Assembly: GCA_003225005.1 (NCBI GenBank)
Contig: QIAN01000097.1
Span: forward strand, 1-64,000
Source: Acidobacteriota bacterium
GTDB lineage: Bacteria > Acidobacteriota > Terriglobia > Terriglobales > Acidobacteriaceae
Direction: 5' to 3'
Length of the DNA stretch: 64,000 nt
Part shown: positions 48,919 to 58,896 of the stretch, in pieces
How the letters are laid out: every line of letters begins with the position of its first letter
Numbering within the stretch: the stretch's first letter is position 1
Made by a program: the position numbers and the translations under genes
Notes under the pieces: model-generated
Databases searched by the model: none
Seen by the model: only the letters and a program-made list of their open reading frames with translations
What the model was told of the DNA's origin: nothing

Positions 48919-48994
48919 TGGAGCTGGCGAAGGGATTTGAACCCCTGACCCTCTGATTACAAATCAGATGCTCTACCAACTGAGCTACGCCAGC
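48919..48994 (-). tRNA. tRNA-Thr (TGT)
   Basis: Cloverleaf on the minus strand: acceptor GCTGGCG/CGCCAGC, anticodon arm TCTGA-TTTGTAA-TCAGA (anticodon TGT), T-arm GGTTCAAATCC. The CCA end is encoded. It is the first gene of the tRNA-tuf block. Confidence 0.95.
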
Positions 48995-49234
48995 GATTGG
49001 GGACAAGTACGCCTCTGCACGAACCTATCCGCTAGATCCCTTCCAGATGTCCGGGACAATTAGTTAAGTTATCACAATGGGAATCAGACGTGCAACCAAA
49101 CTCTCGCTATCTAAACTCTCGCTGCCGGCGGAGCAGGTCGGTTCGAAGCCTGGTTTACGGGGATTCGGAGGTTTCCGGACAGCGCCGCTGGCGGCGCGTC
49201 CGCAATGCTATCATGTCAGCCTTGACCACACTTC

Positions 49235-50287
49235 ATGCGCGTTAGACGCCCTTTCCCTATCGTTCTGGCGGTTGTAATTATCGCCGCAGCGCTGACCCTT
49301 GCCGTGCAGCTTCGAAAGCACGCTCCTCCCGAAGCTGCCCGCCTGCTGCCTGGCGCCGACGCATTTCTCTACGTAAATCTCAAGCGGGTGCGGGCCGTAA
49401 GCCCGGGCACCCAATGGCCCGCGGTCACTCACGATCCGGAATACGAGCGCTTCATTCAGCAGACCGGATTCCAGTTTGAGCGCGACCTGGATCAAGCAGC
49501 CTTTGCGGTTCACTATCCCGCGAACTGGCCCGGAGGTGGCACGGGCGGCGTAGCACCAGAGCCACGTTTCTCCGAGGTTTTGGTCGGCAAGTTTCATGGC
49601 CAAAATTTGGCCACGTATCTGAAGCAAGTAGCGCAATCGGTCGAGAACTATAACTCCGTGGATATTTTCACGGTCCCACTGGAAGGCCGAAGTTTGCGAG
49701 TCGCCGTGTTGAACGTCGATTCAATTGCAGCGTCGAATCATGGTGACCCGGCCGTAATCCGCGGCATGGTGGACCGCTCGCGCCGGCTGGCTTCCCCGTT
49801 TGGGGGGCCCGCCTTCCTTCGCCAGTATTACAAGCATGTGCAGTTCGGCAGCCTGGCTTGGGTTGCCGCCCGTGTCAATCCCGCGGCGCCTGAGTTCGGG
49901 GGATGGACTGCGCTCTTCGCGAAGCCGGCAGAAATTGTAGTTTCCGGTAGCTACCTGAGCCCGCTCCATTTGCACGCAGGGATCCTTCATTTGCGCGCGG
50001 AAGCGTACACAGCCGGTCCCGACGATGCGGTCAGCGTCGCTGACAAAGCCAACCTTTTTCTGGCATTGTTTCGCAGCGCCGAGAGTTCGGTTGGAGTCCG
50101 AGGCACTGATGCCGACGTAAAATCTTTCTTCGAAAGCGTCCACGTGCGACCAGAGCACGAGCGCGCGGTATTGGACGCCTCGGTTTCTACCCCATTCCTT
50201 CGCAAGTTGCTGGCGGAACCTGCCTCAGAGCTGACAACGCCCGGATCACCGTCCCCGCCCGAGAAGCTGCCCGCCAAGTCACGCTAG
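49235..50287 (+). CDS. Membrane-anchored protein of unknown function
   Basis: The 350-residue protein starts MRVRRPFPIVLAVVIIAAAL, one N-terminal membrane anchor, followed by a soluble domain (LLPGADAFLYVNLKRVRAVS, FERDLDQAAFAVHYP, FGSLAWVAARVNPAA). The pattern recalls acidobacterial proteins that score a 'convergence' of a stored quantity, but I know no function. It ends in a Pro/Ser-rich tail. It precedes ccdA by about 105 bases on the same strand. Confidence 0.65.
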   Translation: MRVRRPFPIVLAVVIIAAALTLAVQLRKHAPPEAARLLPGADAFLYVNLKRVRAVSPGTQWPAVTHDPEYERFIQQTGFQFERDLDQAAFAVHYPANWPGGGTGGVAPEPRFSEVLVGKFHGQNLATYLKQVAQSVENYNSVDIFTVPLEGRSLRVAVLNVDSIAASNHGDPAVIRGMVDRSRRLASPFGGPAFLRQYYKHVQFGSLAWVAARVNPAAPEFGGWTALFAKPAEIVVSGSYLSPLHLHAGILHLRAEAYTAGPDDAVSVADKANLFLALFRSAESSVGVRGTDADVKSFFESVHVRPEHERAVLDASVSTPFLRKLLAEPASELTTPGSPSPPEKLPAKSR

Positions 50288-50392
50288 CTGGCCGCGCTTT
50301 GGCTAAGACTTTGAAACAAATACGCATCCCGCGCGTCTCATCTGTGTGCCCCGTTTATGGACTGCCGAAGACAGGCAGGTACAATAAAGCTG

Positions 50393-51115
50393 ATGTCAAG
50401 TCTGCCTTTACCCATCGCTGCTTTCTTCGCCGGCCTCATTTCATTTCTCTCTCCCTGCGTCCTTCCTCTCGTGCCCGGATACGTGTCTTTGATTTCCGGT
50501 GCGGGCCTGGACGAACTGAAGTCGCCACAGGGTCAGCTCATGCGGCGGGTATTGGTGAACTCCGTGGGATTTATTCTTGGCTTCAGCGTGGTCTTTGTCA
50601 CGCTGGGGGCGATCTCCACTGAAATTGGCCAACTCGCGGCCCGATATAAGCACACGCTTTCGATAGTGGCCGGCGTGGTGATTATTCTGTTCGGGTTGCA
50701 CCTGACTGGTATTTTCAAGATCAAGGCGCTTTATGCCGACGCGCGTTTGCATAGTGTGAAAGGCAGCAGCACGCCCATCGGCGCTTTCATTATTGGATTT
50801 GCATTTGCCTTCGGCTGGACTCCCTGCCTGGGTCCGATCTTGACCGCGATCCTCACCATCGCAGGGGAGCAAGACACGGTGGCGAAGGGGATTTTTTTGC
50901 TGGCCATATATTCGCTGGGGCTGGCCGTCCCATTTCTGCTGACCTCATTGCTCATGGAGCGCTTCCTCAAGTTTTACAGCCGCTTCCGGTCGCACATGCA
51001 TGCTCTGGAAGTCGCCAGCGGAGGCTTGTTAATTGCGCTCGGCGTCTTGCTGGTCCTGGGACGCTTTACTCTGATCTCGAATTGGTTTTCGTTCCTGAAT
51101 CGTTTTGCTTTGTAG
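50393..51115 (+). CDS. ccdA: CcdA-type cytochrome c biogenesis / thiol-disulfide transporter
   Basis: The ATG at 50393 gives a 240-residue membrane protein with six helices. FFAGLISFLSPCVLPLVPGY contains the first catalytic cysteine in the SPCVLP motif, and FGWTPCLGPILTA the second (TPCLGP). CcdA/DsbD-beta-type proteins carry reducing power from cytoplasmic thioredoxin across the membrane to periplasmic partners. The next genes encode such partners (a TlpA-like thioredoxin and a DsbD-N-like protein), supporting a single redox operon. Confidence 0.92.
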   Translation: MSSLPLPIAAFFAGLISFLSPCVLPLVPGYVSLISGAGLDELKSPQGQLMRRVLVNSVGFILGFSVVFVTLGAISTEIGQLAARYKHTLSIVAGVVIILFGLHLTGIFKIKALYADARLHSVKGSSTPIGAFIIGFAFAFGWTPCLGPILTAILTIAGEQDTVAKGIFLLAIYSLGLAVPFLLTSLLMERFLKFYSRFRSHMHALEVASGGLLIALGVLLVLGRFTLISNWFSFLNRFAL

Positions 51116-51169
51116 TGAGCACAAGAATTTCCGCTCAAGAATTTGTAGTGAGTAAGAGGTCAAGGATCC

Positions 51170-51778
51170 ATGAAACGTAATCCGCTTGCGCTTGTAGTTG
51201 TGGCCTTCGTAGTCGCGTTGATGCTGTACGTGGGCCTCCACATGGCCCGCCGTTCGGGCAGATTGCCGACGCCCCGCATCACCCGATCCACGGTCGCTCC
51301 GGATTTCTCTCTTGAGTCGCTCGAGGGCAAGACCATGCGCCTGTCTGACTTCCGCGGCAAGGCTGTCCTCTTGAATTTCTGGGCCACTTGGTGCGGCCCC
51401 TGCAAGATCGAGATGCCTTGGTTTGTCGAACTTCAGCAGAAGTATGGTTCACAGGGCTTGCAGGTTGTGGGGGTAGCCATGGATGACGCCAGCAAAGAAG
51501 ATATCGCCAAGTTCGCCAAGGAGATGGGTGTGAACTATCCCGTGCTGATCGGAAAAGAAGCCGTAGGCGATTCCTACGGTGGTATCCCAGCCCTGCCCGA
51601 AACCTTTTTCATCGGACGCGACGGGAAAGTTGTGGACAAGATTCTCGGCCTGAGAGGGAAGGCAGAAATCGAAGACGCAATAAAGAAGGCGCTAAACACG
51701 CAGCCGACGGCAACGCAGGCTCGGGTTCCCCAACCGTCAGCAGCCGCACCAGCGCAAATGATGCCGCCTCAGAAGTGA
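51170..51778 (+). CDS. TlpA/ResA-like membrane-anchored thiol-disulfide oxidoreductase
   Basis: The 202-residue protein has an N-terminal anchor (LALVVVAFVVALMLYVG) and a thioredoxin fold of AhpC/TSA-TlpA type: RSTVAPDFSLESLEGKTMRL, the active site NFWATWCGPCKIEMPWFVEL (CGPC) and the cis-Pro region GGIPALPETFFIG. It acts in the periplasm and would receive electrons from CcdA next door, for example to reduce apocytochrome c thiols. The C-terminus is an unstructured Pro/Gln/Ala tail. Confidence 0.92.
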   Translation: MKRNPLALVVVAFVVALMLYVGLHMARRSGRLPTPRITRSTVAPDFSLESLEGKTMRLSDFRGKAVLLNFWATWCGPCKIEMPWFVELQQKYGSQGLQVVGVAMDDASKEDIAKFAKEMGVNYPVLIGKEAVGDSYGGIPALPETFFIGRDGKVVDKILGLRGKAEIEDAIKKALNTQPTATQARVPQPSAAAPAQMMPPQK

Positions 51779-51819
51779 CAATATGAGGCCTTCGGTGATC
51801 GTTCTACTATTAGAAAAGC

Positions 51820-52428
51820 GTGATTGATCTTCACCAACAGAGAGCTTCGAGCGGCCATGCCGAGTCGCGGCTGGCGGGATCTGTTGCAGCCAGCAGTCTT
51901 CTTGGCTGTCTTTTTGCAAGTGGAATCCTGCTGAACGGGATTTCTGGGCAAGGGCAAACCGCTGGGAAAGTGCCATCTGTGACGATGGAGCCAGTGCCCC
52001 TGGTCACCGCTACTCGCGCCAAACCGACCACTGTGAACTTAAACTTCCGTGTTCCTCGCGGCTACCACATCAATTCCAACGCACCCAAATCCGAATTCCT
52101 TATTCCAACCGCGCTCAAGATGGATCTGCCCACGGACATCATCTTGGGAAAGATCGCCTATCCCGAGGGCCAAGATGTGAGTTTTCCTTTCTCTCCCGAT
52201 GAGAAATTGAACGTTTACACCGGAGATTTCACCGTAGGCTTGGCCGTGCATCCCCTGCACTCCGTTATGCCGGGAAAGTATGTGATGCATGGAGTCCTTC
52301 GCTACCAGGCCTGCGACAATGCCGCCTGCTATCCGCCAAAGACTGTGCCCGTGAGTTTTGACGTTAAAGTGGTGAAAGAGCCGACGACCGGCCGTCGCAA
52401 TCCCGCGCAAAGTCCGCACGTGCATTAG
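51820..52428 (+). CDS. DsbD N-terminal-domain-like secreted protein
   Basis: Starting from a GTG at 51820 (start uncertain), the 202-residue protein has a hydrophobic leader (VAASSLLGCLFASGILLNG) and an immunoglobulin-like DsbD-alpha domain: VNLNFRVPRGYHINSNAPKS, then LRYQACDNAACYPPKTVPVS. The two cysteines of QACDNAACYPP are the redox pair that, in DsbD, is reduced by the gamma domain and passes electrons on. Here it is a separate protein after ccdA and the TlpA-like gene, so a split DsbD-like relay is likely. Confidence 0.85.
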   Translation: MIDLHQQRASSGHAESRLAGSVAASSLLGCLFASGILLNGISGQGQTAGKVPSVTMEPVPLVTATRAKPTTVNLNFRVPRGYHINSNAPKSEFLIPTALKMDLPTDIILGKIAYPEGQDVSFPFSPDEKLNVYTGDFTVGLAVHPLHSVMPGKYVMHGVLRYQACDNAACYPPKTVPVSFDVKVVKEPTTGRRNPAQSPHVH

Positions 52429-52509
52429 TCGATCCGCTCATCGCTGCCTCGTTTCCCCAAAACTTGCTCTGGTACATTGAGTGCACCCCTATTTCTACGA
52501 GGTGACTCG

Positions 52510-53370
52510 ATGGCGTGCACTCCTGAAGTATTGAAACGCGTCCCGCTCTTCTCGCTGCTCGACGAAGAGGAAACCTCGGTTCTTGCCGGACAAGTCGAGC
52601 TCAAGACCTTCGCTCCGCGGCAACGCATTTACAAAATCGGCGACCCCGGCGGCCAAGCCTATGTTCTGGTTTCGGGAAGAGTCCGGATCGTGACGGTCGA
52701 TCAGGATCACCAGGAGGTAGTGGTCGACGAGCCCGCCACTGGTGAGTTCTTCGGTTTTGCCTCCATGCTCGATCAGACGCTCCACCAAACCGAAGCTGTT
52801 GCGTTGGAGGAAACCGTATGCGTCGAAGTCGACGGGCAGGACATCGCCGTTTTGTTGCAACGCAAACCGCTGGCCGGCATGGACATGCTGGCGGTCCTGG
52901 GACGGCAGTTTCACGCTGCTCAGCAACTCGTGCGCGTTCGTGCCACCCGCCGTCCGAACGAGGTTATCGAGCAGGATATGACCTTTGGCGAGCGGATCGC
53001 CGACACCGTCGCACGCTTTGGCGGATCCTGGACTTTCATCATCGCGTTTGCTCTGGTCTTTGGCCTTTACATCAGCGCCAACGTGATTTTGCGCCGCTCA
53101 GCCTGGGATCCTTATCCATTCATCCTGCTGAACCTTTTTCTTTCGCTGCTCGCCGCTATCCAGGCGCCTGTGATCATGATGAGCCAGAACCGGCAAGACA
53201 CGCGGGATCGCTTGCGAAGCGAACTAGATTATGACGTCAACCGTCGTGCCGCTTCTGACATTCAAGGGCTGGCGCGCAAGCTGAATCTGATGGGCGAAAA
53301 GATCGGCGACGTGGAGGACTTGCTGCGAAAGAAACTGCCCGGAGCTACGGGCAAAGAGTCGACTCAATAG
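52510..53370 (+). CDS. Cyclic nucleotide-binding-domain protein with DUF1003 membrane domain
   Basis: The start at 52510 has GAGGTGA upstream. The 286-residue protein has an N-terminal CRP-like cyclic nucleotide-binding fold (about 8-125: LFSLLDEEETSVLAGQVELK, VLVSGRVRIVTVDQDHQE, EFFGFASMLDQTLHQTEAVA). A DUF1003 part with two membrane helices follows (about 155-225: FGERIADTVARFGGSWTFII, NLFLSLLAAIQAPVIMMSQN) and then a coiled-coil tail. No DNA-binding domain is present, so it is a membrane sensor rather than a transcription factor. The effector and output are unknown. Confidence 0.85.
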   Translation: MACTPEVLKRVPLFSLLDEEETSVLAGQVELKTFAPRQRIYKIGDPGGQAYVLVSGRVRIVTVDQDHQEVVVDEPATGEFFGFASMLDQTLHQTEAVALEETVCVEVDGQDIAVLLQRKPLAGMDMLAVLGRQFHAAQQLVRVRATRRPNEVIEQDMTFGERIADTVARFGGSWTFIIAFALVFGLYISANVILRRSAWDPYPFILLNLFLSLLAAIQAPVIMMSQNRQDTRDRLRSELDYDVNRRAASDIQGLARKLNLMGEKIGDVEDLLRKKLPGATGKESTQ

Positions 53371-53427
53371 GCACCTGAATCACAGGCGATACCCAGCCAG
53401 AGTTCAACCCATGTTGAAAGACAGCGA

Positions 53428-55164
53428 CTAGTTCCTTGGGGGCTGATTTTTCTTCTCGACTTTGGCCCAGGTATCCTTCAGCGCCACTGTCCGGTTGAAA
53501 ACTGGCTTTCCCGGTGTGGAGTCGAGATCGACGCAGAAATATCCCAGGCGCTCGAATTGGTAGCGGCTTCCGGCCGGTGCATTTTTCAGCGATGGTTCGA
53601 GTTTCGCACTGTTTCGTACTTCGAGCGACTGCGGGTTGAGATTGACAGTGAAATCCTCGCCGTCTTTCGTGTCGTTCGGGTCTTCCTTGGTGAACAGGGT
53701 CTGGTACAGCCTCACCTCCGCATCGATTGCGTGAGCCGCCGAAACCCAGTGGATGGTCGATTTCACCTTGCGCCCATCGGGAGTATTCCCACCGCGTGTG
53801 GCCGGATCGTAGGTGCAATGGACTTCGATCACTTCGTCCTTCTCGTTCTTCACTACGCCGGTGCAGGTTACGAGGTAGCCATACCGCAGCCGGACCTCGC
53901 GGCCGGGCGACAGCCGGTAATACCCCTTGGGAGGATCTTCACGAAAATCATCGCGCTCGATATAGAGCACGCGGGAAAGTGGAATTTCACGGGTGCCTGC
54001 AGTTGCGTCTTCAGGATTGTTGACCGCATCCATCTCCTCGACCTGATTCTGCGGATAGTTGTCGATCACCACCTTCAACGGACGCAGTACGGCCATCGCT
54101 CGCGGTGCACGCTTATTCAGGTCTTCCCGAACAAAGTGTTCGAGCATGGCCAGTTCGATCGAGCCATTGGTTTTAGAAACACCGATGGCTTTACAGAAAT
54201 TTCGAATCGCCTCGGGCGTATAGCCTCGTCGACGAATGCCGGAGAGCGTGGGCATGCGCGGATCATCCCAGCCGCTCACGTGCTTCTGCTCTACCAGCTG
54301 CAACAGCTTGCGCTTGCTAAGCTGCGTGTAGGTCAGGTTCAACCGGTCAAACTCGATCTGCCGCGATGGAAAGATTTCTAACTGCTCGATGAACCAGTTG
54401 TAAAGCGGCCGATGATCCTCAAATTCCAGCGTGCACATGGAATGCGTGACCCGCTCGAGCGAATCGGATTGGCCATGAGCGAAGTCGTACATCGGGTAGA
54501 TGCACCACTTGTTCCCAGTCCGGTGATGCTCCGCATGGAGAATGCGATACATGACCGGATCGCGCATGTTCAAGTTGGGCGAAGCCATGTCGATTTTTGC
54601 CCTTAGAACCCGTGAGCCGTCAGGAAATTCGCCAGCCTTCATGCGCTCGAAGAGGTCCAGATTCTCCTCCAGCGAACGGCTGCGATAGGGGCTGTCCTCG
54701 CCGGGCTCGGTTAGCGTGCCGCGGTGCTTGCGTATCTCTTCCGCACTTAAATCGTCGACGTAGGCCTTGCCGGCCTTGATCAGCTTTACCGCCCATTGAT
54801 AGAGCTGATCAAAATAGTCCGAGGCGTAAAACAGGCCGTCCCAATGGAATCCGAGCCACTTTACGTCTTCCTGGATGGAATCAACGTACTCCGTCTCCTC
54901 CTTCTCGGGATTGGTGTCATCGAAACGTAGATTCGTTTTGCCGCCAAATTCATCGGCGAGTCCAAAGTCCAGACAGATGGCCTTGGCATGCCCGATGTGG
55001 AGATAGCCGTTGGGCTCTGGAGGAAAACGGGTCTGCACCCGCGCTTCATATTTGTTGGTCTTGAGGTCGTCGAGGATTATGTCGCGGACAAAGTTCGACG
55101 GAGCGGGCGAGGGCGAAGCAGCCACAGCTTTTTCTCCAGCTTCGGTTGGATGAGATGGATTCAT
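53428..55164 (-). CDS. glnS: Glutaminyl-tRNA synthetase
   Basis: The 578-residue protein has class I signatures: [20 protein letters not shown] (HIGH-type HIGHA), [30 protein letters not shown], the [10 protein letters not shown] (KMSKS-like) loop, and a C-terminal beta-barrel anticodon domain ending [20 protein letters not shown]. It charges tRNA-Gln directly. In the reverse direction lies gltX, giving both glutamate- and glutamine-type enzymes together. Confidence 0.96.
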   Translation of the reverse strand: MNPSHPTEAGEKAVAASPSPAPSNFVRDIILDDLKTNKYEARVQTRFPPEPNGYLHIGHAKAICLDFGLADEFGGKTNLRFDDTNPEKEETEYVDSIQEDVKWLGFHWDGLFYASDYFDQLYQWAVKLIKAGKAYVDDLSAEEIRKHRGTLTEPGEDSPYRSRSLEENLDLFERMKAGEFPDGSRVLRAKIDMASPNLNMRDPVMYRILHAEHHRTGNKWCIYPMYDFAHGQSDSLERVTHSMCTLEFEDHRPLYNWFIEQLEIFPSRQIEFDRLNLTYTQLSKRKLLQLVEQKHVSGWDDPRMPTLSGIRRRGYTPEAIRNFCKAIGVSKTNGSIELAMLEHFVREDLNKRAPRAMAVLRPLKVVIDNYPQNQVEEMDAVNNPEDATAGTREIPLSRVLYIERDDFREDPPKGYYRLSPGREVRLRYGYLVTCTGVVKNEKDEVIEVHCTYDPATRGGNTPDGRKVKSTIHWVSAAHAIDAEVRLYQTLFTKEDPNDTKDGEDFTVNLNPQSLEVRNSAKLEPSLKNAPAGSRYQFERLGYFCVDLDSTPGKPVFNRTVALKDTWAKVEKKNQPPRN

Positions 55165-55342
55165 TACTGATTGATCTTACCGCAAGCAGCCCGACGCAGC
55201 CGGCACCAGGGCCCTCGGGAGCCGCAAGCTGATCAGAGCCCGAGTCGGCGTCCGCACCAGGCTTGCCGAAGCCGGCGTTTGCGCCCCCTGGGGTTAGAAG
55301 GGATTGATCAGCCGGGCGTAGTGCCGCTCGATCCGGTCGGCT

Positions 55343-56842
55343 TTATTGCACTTTACCCATTGCTTGCTCGATCCGCGCCAGGGTGGTCTCCCTCCCCAGG
55401 ACTTCCAGTGTCGCAAACAACGGCGGCGCATTCTTTCGCCCGCAAACCGCCACGCGGATGGGCTGGAACATCTGTCCCGCCTTGACTCCCAGTTCCTGGG
55501 CAGCAGCGCGGAGAGCCTGATCCAGCGCATCCTGTGCGAATTCTGTATTAGCCAACCTCTCGCGTGCTTTCCTGAGGACCTTCAGCGCCATGGCCGTGTC
55601 TCCTTTTTGCGGGATGAGTTCGGCCGGGTCGTAAGGCGAAAGTTGGTCCACGAAGAAGAAGTCAGCGGCGGTGAGCACGTCGCGGAGCAGCTTCATGCGC
55701 TCGCGGATGAGCGGCGTGATGCGCTTCATTTTGGCCGGTTCGACATTGAACCCGGCTTCGCGGACGATCGGCATCAGGCGTTGGCTCAGGTCATCCACTG
55801 CCAAGGCACGGATATGTTCGGCGTTAAGCCACAAGGCCTTGGGATCGAAGGTCTCTTCCAGAGTCTTCGCGGCCTCCCTGAAATTCACCACGGCATTTGC
55901 GCGATTGATGCCATCTAGCGAGAAGGCGTCGACCAGCTCCTGGCGAGACATCTGTTCGCGGTCATTCTTGGGCGACCAGCCCAGCAGGCAGAGGAAGTTG
56001 AGGAAGGCTTCGGGAAGGAAGCCGGCATCGCGGTAGGTCGTGACGCTGACGACGGGTCCGTGGCGGCGCTTCGAAAGCTTGGTCCCGTCGGGTGCGACCA
56101 GCAACGGAAGATGAGCAAACTGCGGCGGCACCGTGCCCGCGGCCTGGAAAATCAACACGTGTTTGAAAGTGTTGGTCAGATGGTCTTGGCCGCGAATGAT
56201 GTGGCTAATGCGCAAGTCGGCATCGTCTGCACATGAAGCCAGGTGATAGGTCGGCATGCCGTCGCTGCGCAACAGCGCAAAGTCTTCGATGTCGGCGGCG
56301 GACTTCACCTGCTCGCCGTACACTGCGTCGGTAAATCGCACCAGCTGCCCGCCCTCGCGCGGCACGCAAAAACGCAAAGCAAATGGTTCTCCCGCGGCGG
56401 CGCGGCGGTGGCTCTCGGCAGAGGAGAGGCCCCGCATTCCGGGATTGAAAAGCCATCTCTCCTCCGTGCCCGATCTCTCGCTCTCTCCGGAATGTGCAGG
56501 CGTAAAATCGCGGTAGGCAAGTCCCTTCTGGAAAATAGCTTCGGCCGTGCGGCGATGAAGCGCGATGCGCTCGGATTGCCTGTATTCTTCGTCCCACCCC
56601 AAGTCCAGCCACTTCAATCCTTCAAAAATGGAATTGACTGAGGCTTCGGTGTTGCGCTCAACATCGGTGTCGTCGAGGCGCAGAATCATGGTTCCGCCAT
56701 TGTGGCGAGCGTACAGCCAGTTGAAGATGAACGTGCGTGCACTGCCCACGTGCAGAAAGCCAGTGGGGGAGGGAGCAAAGCGCACGCGGGGGCCGATTGC
56801 AGAAATCTGTTGCCTGGCTGGAGAGCTTGACGAGGGGCTCAT
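55343..56842 (-). CDS. gltX: Glutamyl-tRNA synthetase
   Basis: The 499-residue class I enzyme has [20 protein letters not shown] (HVGS variant of HIGH), the Glu-binding [34 protein letters not shown] (KLSKR), and the C-terminal anticodon-binding helices. It glutamylates tRNA-Glu. It shares its direction with glnS; about 180 bases separate them. Confidence 0.96.
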   Translation of the reverse strand: MSPSSSSPARQQISAIGPRVRFAPSPTGFLHVGSARTFIFNWLYARHNGGTMILRLDDTDVERNTEASVNSIFEGLKWLDLGWDEEYRQSERIALHRRTAEAIFQKGLAYRDFTPAHSGESERSGTEERWLFNPGMRGLSSAESHRRAAAGEPFALRFCVPREGGQLVRFTDAVYGEQVKSAADIEDFALLRSDGMPTYHLASCADDADLRISHIIRGQDHLTNTFKHVLIFQAAGTVPPQFAHLPLLVAPDGTKLSKRRHGPVVSVTTYRDAGFLPEAFLNFLCLLGWSPKNDREQMSRQELVDAFSLDGINRANAVVNFREAAKTLEETFDPKALWLNAEHIRALAVDDLSQRLMPIVREAGFNVEPAKMKRITPLIRERMKLLRDVLTAADFFFVDQLSPYDPAELIPQKGDTAMALKVLRKARERLANTEFAQDALDQALRAAAQELGVKAGQMFQPIRVAVCGRKNAPPLFATLEVLGRETTLARIEQAMGKVQ

Positions 56843-57015
56843 TCGGGAATCCTTTGCGATGGTACGGGCGAGAGAAAAGTACCGTCAAGCGAGGCGCCGC
56901 CGCGTCGGCACAGAGCCACGGAGATAGATTCCCGGGGTCTTTTCTCGGCACCCTCTTCGCGCTCGGCAGTGTAAGATTTTAGAGCCGAAGCCTTCATCCT
57001 GGGGCCGAGGCCCGA

Positions 57016-57957
57016 ATGGCTGCCACCATCCTAGACGGCACAAAGATTGCCAACGACATCCGCGGCGAAGTGGCCGCCGGGGTCAAAACCATGGTCGCTG
57101 CCGGAGTGCGCCCCGGACTCGCCGCGGTTCTGGTTGGCAGCAATCATGCCTCCGAGATCTACGTACGCGGCAAAGTCAAAGCCTGCGAAGAGCTCGGCAT
57201 CTATAGCGAGCAACACACGCCGCCCGAATCGGCAACCACCGAGGACTTGCTGGTTCTGGTCGACGATCTCAATGGCCGCGACGATATCGACGGCATCCTG
57301 GTGCAACTGCCGCTGCCGCCGCAGGTGGATGCAAAGAAAGTCTTGATGGCCGTCGACCCCGCAAAAGACGTCGACGGATTTCATCCCATAAACGTCGGCT
57401 TCCTCTCGACGCAGCGGCTGGGACTGGTTCCATGCACGCCCGCCGGAGTCATCGAGATCCTGAAACGCAGCAATATTCCCACCGCGGGTCAGGAGGCCGT
57501 GGTAGTCGGCCGCAGCGACATTGTGGGCAAGCCCGCGGCCATGCTCCTTCTAAATTCCAACGCCACCGTGACCGTCTGCCACTCCAAGACGCGCGACCTG
57601 CCCGCTACCTGCCGCCGTGCCGACATTCTCCTGGCCGCCATCGGCCGCGCTGGCATGATCACTCGCGACTTCGTCAAGCCGGGCGCCACCGTGATTGACG
57701 TGGGCATAAATAAGATCACCGATCCGGCCGAATTTAAGCGCCTGTTCGCCGGCAACGCCAGGCGCGCGCAAATATTCCGCAGCAAAGGTTCAACGCTGGT
57801 GGGAGATGTTCATCCCAACGTGGCCGAGGTCGCGGGAGCGATCACGCCCGTCCCGGGCGGCGTGGGCCCGCTGACCATCGCCATGCTGATGTTCAACACC
57901 GTGAAAGCCGCGAAAATGCGCCGTGGCAGCGGAGTGGTGGAACTCTCGCAGATTTGA
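57016..57957 (+). CDS. folD: Bifunctional methylenetetrahydrofolate dehydrogenase/cyclohydrolase FolD
   Basis: The 313-residue enzyme interconverts methylene- and formyl-tetrahydrofolate. Visible motifs: VRPGLAAVLVGSNHASEIYV, IDGILVQLPLPPQ, DVDGFHPINVG, the NADP-binding VVVGRSDIVGKPAAMLLLNS, and GDVHPNVAEVAGAITPVPGG-VGPLTIAML. The family's catalytic lysine (in VRGK, about residue 56) is present. It is divergent from gltX. Confidence 0.96.
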   Translation: MAATILDGTKIANDIRGEVAAGVKTMVAAGVRPGLAAVLVGSNHASEIYVRGKVKACEELGIYSEQHTPPESATTEDLLVLVDDLNGRDDIDGILVQLPLPPQVDAKKVLMAVDPAKDVDGFHPINVGFLSTQRLGLVPCTPAGVIEILKRSNIPTAGQEAVVVGRSDIVGKPAAMLLLNSNATVTVCHSKTRDLPATCRRADILLAAIGRAGMITRDFVKPGATVIDVGINKITDPAEFKRLFAGNARRAQIFRSKGSTLVGDVHPNVAEVAGAITPVPGGVGPLTIAMLMFNTVKAAKMRRGSGVVELSQI

Positions 57958-58013
57958 ACAGCCGAACTGCCGAGAACGCCGAGAGTAGAACTGGTCTCAT
58001 GAACGGTTTAGAA

Positions 58014-58072
58014 GGGCACGGCTTTCAGCCGTGCCGCTGCCGGTCAACAAGAAATGGGGGCTTTAGCCGCCG
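58014..58072. repeat. Dispersed palindrome pair, copy 5
   Basis: GGCACGGCTTTCAGCCGTGCC (58014-58034) and GGGGGCTTTAGCCGCC (about 58057-58072), the same family as the other copies but in the opposite order, lie in the folD-coaE gap. Confidence 0.65.
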
Positions 58073-58192
58073 AGGGATCCTTCACTTCCTCCGTGAAGTT
58101 TATGAGAATAGTTCGGGCCTTCCGGTCTTCGTATCGCCGCGTTCTCTGCGATCTCGGCGGTTAATTTGTCTGCAGCTTTCTGGGGAGGCAAC

Positions 58193-58834
58193 TTGCTGAA
58201 AGTCGGCCTCACCGGCGGCATTGCCAGCGGCAAATCCGCCGTCGGTGAGATGTTCGTCGCCCTGGGGGCGCATCTCATTCAAGCCGACAGCATCGCGCAC
58301 CAGCTCATGCACCCGGGACAGCCGGTGTACGACGAAATCGTGCGCCACTTCGGACGCGGAATCCTCAATCTCGACGGCACCATCAACCGCCCCAAGCTGG
58401 CGGACGCGGCATTCGATTCCAAGCCAATCCTGGAGAAGAAATGGTCGCAAGTCAATGAATTGAACCGGATCGTGCATCCCGCGGTGATTCGCCGACAGGA
58501 AGAATGGATGGGCGAGATCGGGCGCCTCCATCCCCGCGCCGTAGCCATCGTGGAAGCCGCGCTGATCATCGAAGCCGGCGCTGGCCAGCGTTTCGATCGC
58601 CTGATCGTGGTCACCTGCCGCGACGAGCAACGCGTAAAACGTTTTGCCGCCCGCCACCACCTCAGCCTCGAAGCCGCCCGCCAGGAGGTCACTCGCCGCA
58701 TGGCCGCGCAACTCTCCGACCAAGAAAAAATAAAAGCCGGCGATTATGTGATTGACAACGCCGGCTCCCTGGACGGAACGCGAGCGCAGGTGCATGCGGT
58801 TTGGCAGCAGCTCGAAGCTCAAAACCCACGCTAA
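58193..58834 (+). CDS. coaE: Dephospho-CoA kinase
   Basis: A TTG start at 58193 is supported by GGGGAGG four bases upstream; an earlier TTG at 58166 has no site. The 213-residue kinase begins with the P-loop VGLTGGIASGKSAVGEMF and has GAHLIQADSIAHQLMHPGQP and the DxD-like and lid regions (VVTCRDEQRVKRFAARH). It adds the 3'-phosphate in the last step of coenzyme A synthesis. The next gene starts soon after. Confidence 0.94.
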   Translation: MLKVGLTGGIASGKSAVGEMFVALGAHLIQADSIAHQLMHPGQPVYDEIVRHFGRGILNLDGTINRPKLADAAFDSKPILEKKWSQVNELNRIVHPAVIRRQEEWMGEIGRLHPRAVAIVEAALIIEAGAGQRFDRLIVVTCRDEQRVKRFAARHHLSLEAARQEVTRRMAAQLSDQEKIKAGDYVIDNAGSLDGTRAQVHAVWQQLEAQNPR

Positions 58835-58896
58835 TGCGCCTACAATCGAAGAGCGCAGTCGAAGGAACTCACAACGAATCGCCCAGGAGCATCCTC

